Assembly: GCA_019753175.1 (NCBI GenBank)
Contig: JAIELK010000022.1
Location: 1 to 64,000 of the forward strand
Origin: Hyphomonadaceae bacterium
GTDB taxonomy: Bacteria; Pseudomonadota; Alphaproteobacteria; Caulobacterales; Aquidulcibacteraceae
DNA: 64,000 nt
Reading direction: 5' to 3'
The notes beneath the pieces are model-generated. The model saw only the letters and a list, made by a program, of their open reading frames with translations. It was not told where the DNA came from and did no database searches. Shown one piece after another: positions 62,233-64,000 of this stretch (position 1 is the first letter of the stretch; each line of letters opens with the position of its first letter). Both the position numbers and the translations under genes were made by a program.

Positions 62233-64000
<1,768 letters not shown>

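Overview
This is about 64 kb of a GC-rich alphaproteobacterial chromosome spanning the dnaA region. The order mutM - enoyl-CoA hydratase - rpsT - dnaA - dnaN - recF - gyrB, with the divergent ubiE-ubiB-coaBC-dut block next to mutM, matches what I know of Caulobacterales/Hyphomonadales replication-initiation neighbourhoods. GANTC sites upstream of dnaA and the AraC/CYP153, TonB-receptor and fasciclin content fit the same group. Genus-level placement is not possible by eye. No phage, transposase or CRISPR array was seen.

Layout. 1-5.1 kb: tRNA-Met, Lrp and TetR regulators, a D-2-hydroxyacid dehydrogenase, a secreted fasciclin protein and a ZnuD-like TonB receptor with a double Zur-like box. 5.1-10.3 kb: a tight minus-strand run (vapB-vapC, GNAT, moeB, DUF6624, alpha/beta hydrolase, GH13 glucosidase). 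10.3-20.3 kb: cysK, an APC permease, small lipoproteins, dut, a sterol-desaturase-like protein, coaBC, and ubiB-ubiE. 20.3-28.6 kb: mutM, two secreted proteins around a chimeric gene fossil, echA, rpsT, dnaA, dnaN, recF. 28.6-33.4 kb: AraC regulator, two small membrane proteins, an orphan CYP153-type P450 and ExoD. 33.4-39.2 kb: gyrB, then a run of short genes (fasciclin, degenerate cold-shock domain, unknown small proteins, a seven-repeat Cys/Trp-rich secreted protein) ending at tRNA-Ser.

39.2-47.6 kb: an unknown protein, a single-chain restriction-modification enzyme with a compositionally foreign specificity region, rplU-rpmA with promoter and terminator, a RipA-like membrane protein, asd and rarD. 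47.6-54.4 kb: a tyrosine/phenylalanine catabolic locus (MarR, hppD, maiA, fahA and accessory genes) in which homogentisate dioxygenase is absent. 54.4-64 kb: an unknown secreted protein, an RNase D-like exonuclease, a TonB receptor with no visible signal peptide, alaC-type aminotransferase, tRNA-Leu, a YafY/WYL regulator with a dyad operator and two DUF1579 paralogs, and lepA running off the end.

The most unusual signals are: (1) a DnaA whose box VII arginine-finger position reads as lysine; (2) a 30-codon in-frame chimera of the echA 5' end and the mutM 3' end, which looks like the scar of a tandem duplication; (3) the small-protein operon with the GW(E/D)C repeat protein; (4) a DUF1579 gene preceded by an in-frame but start-less lipoprotein signal; (5) two near-identical repeat units that each begin at a stop codon (dnaN and asd). 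All function calls rest on reading motifs by eye; no database search was run.
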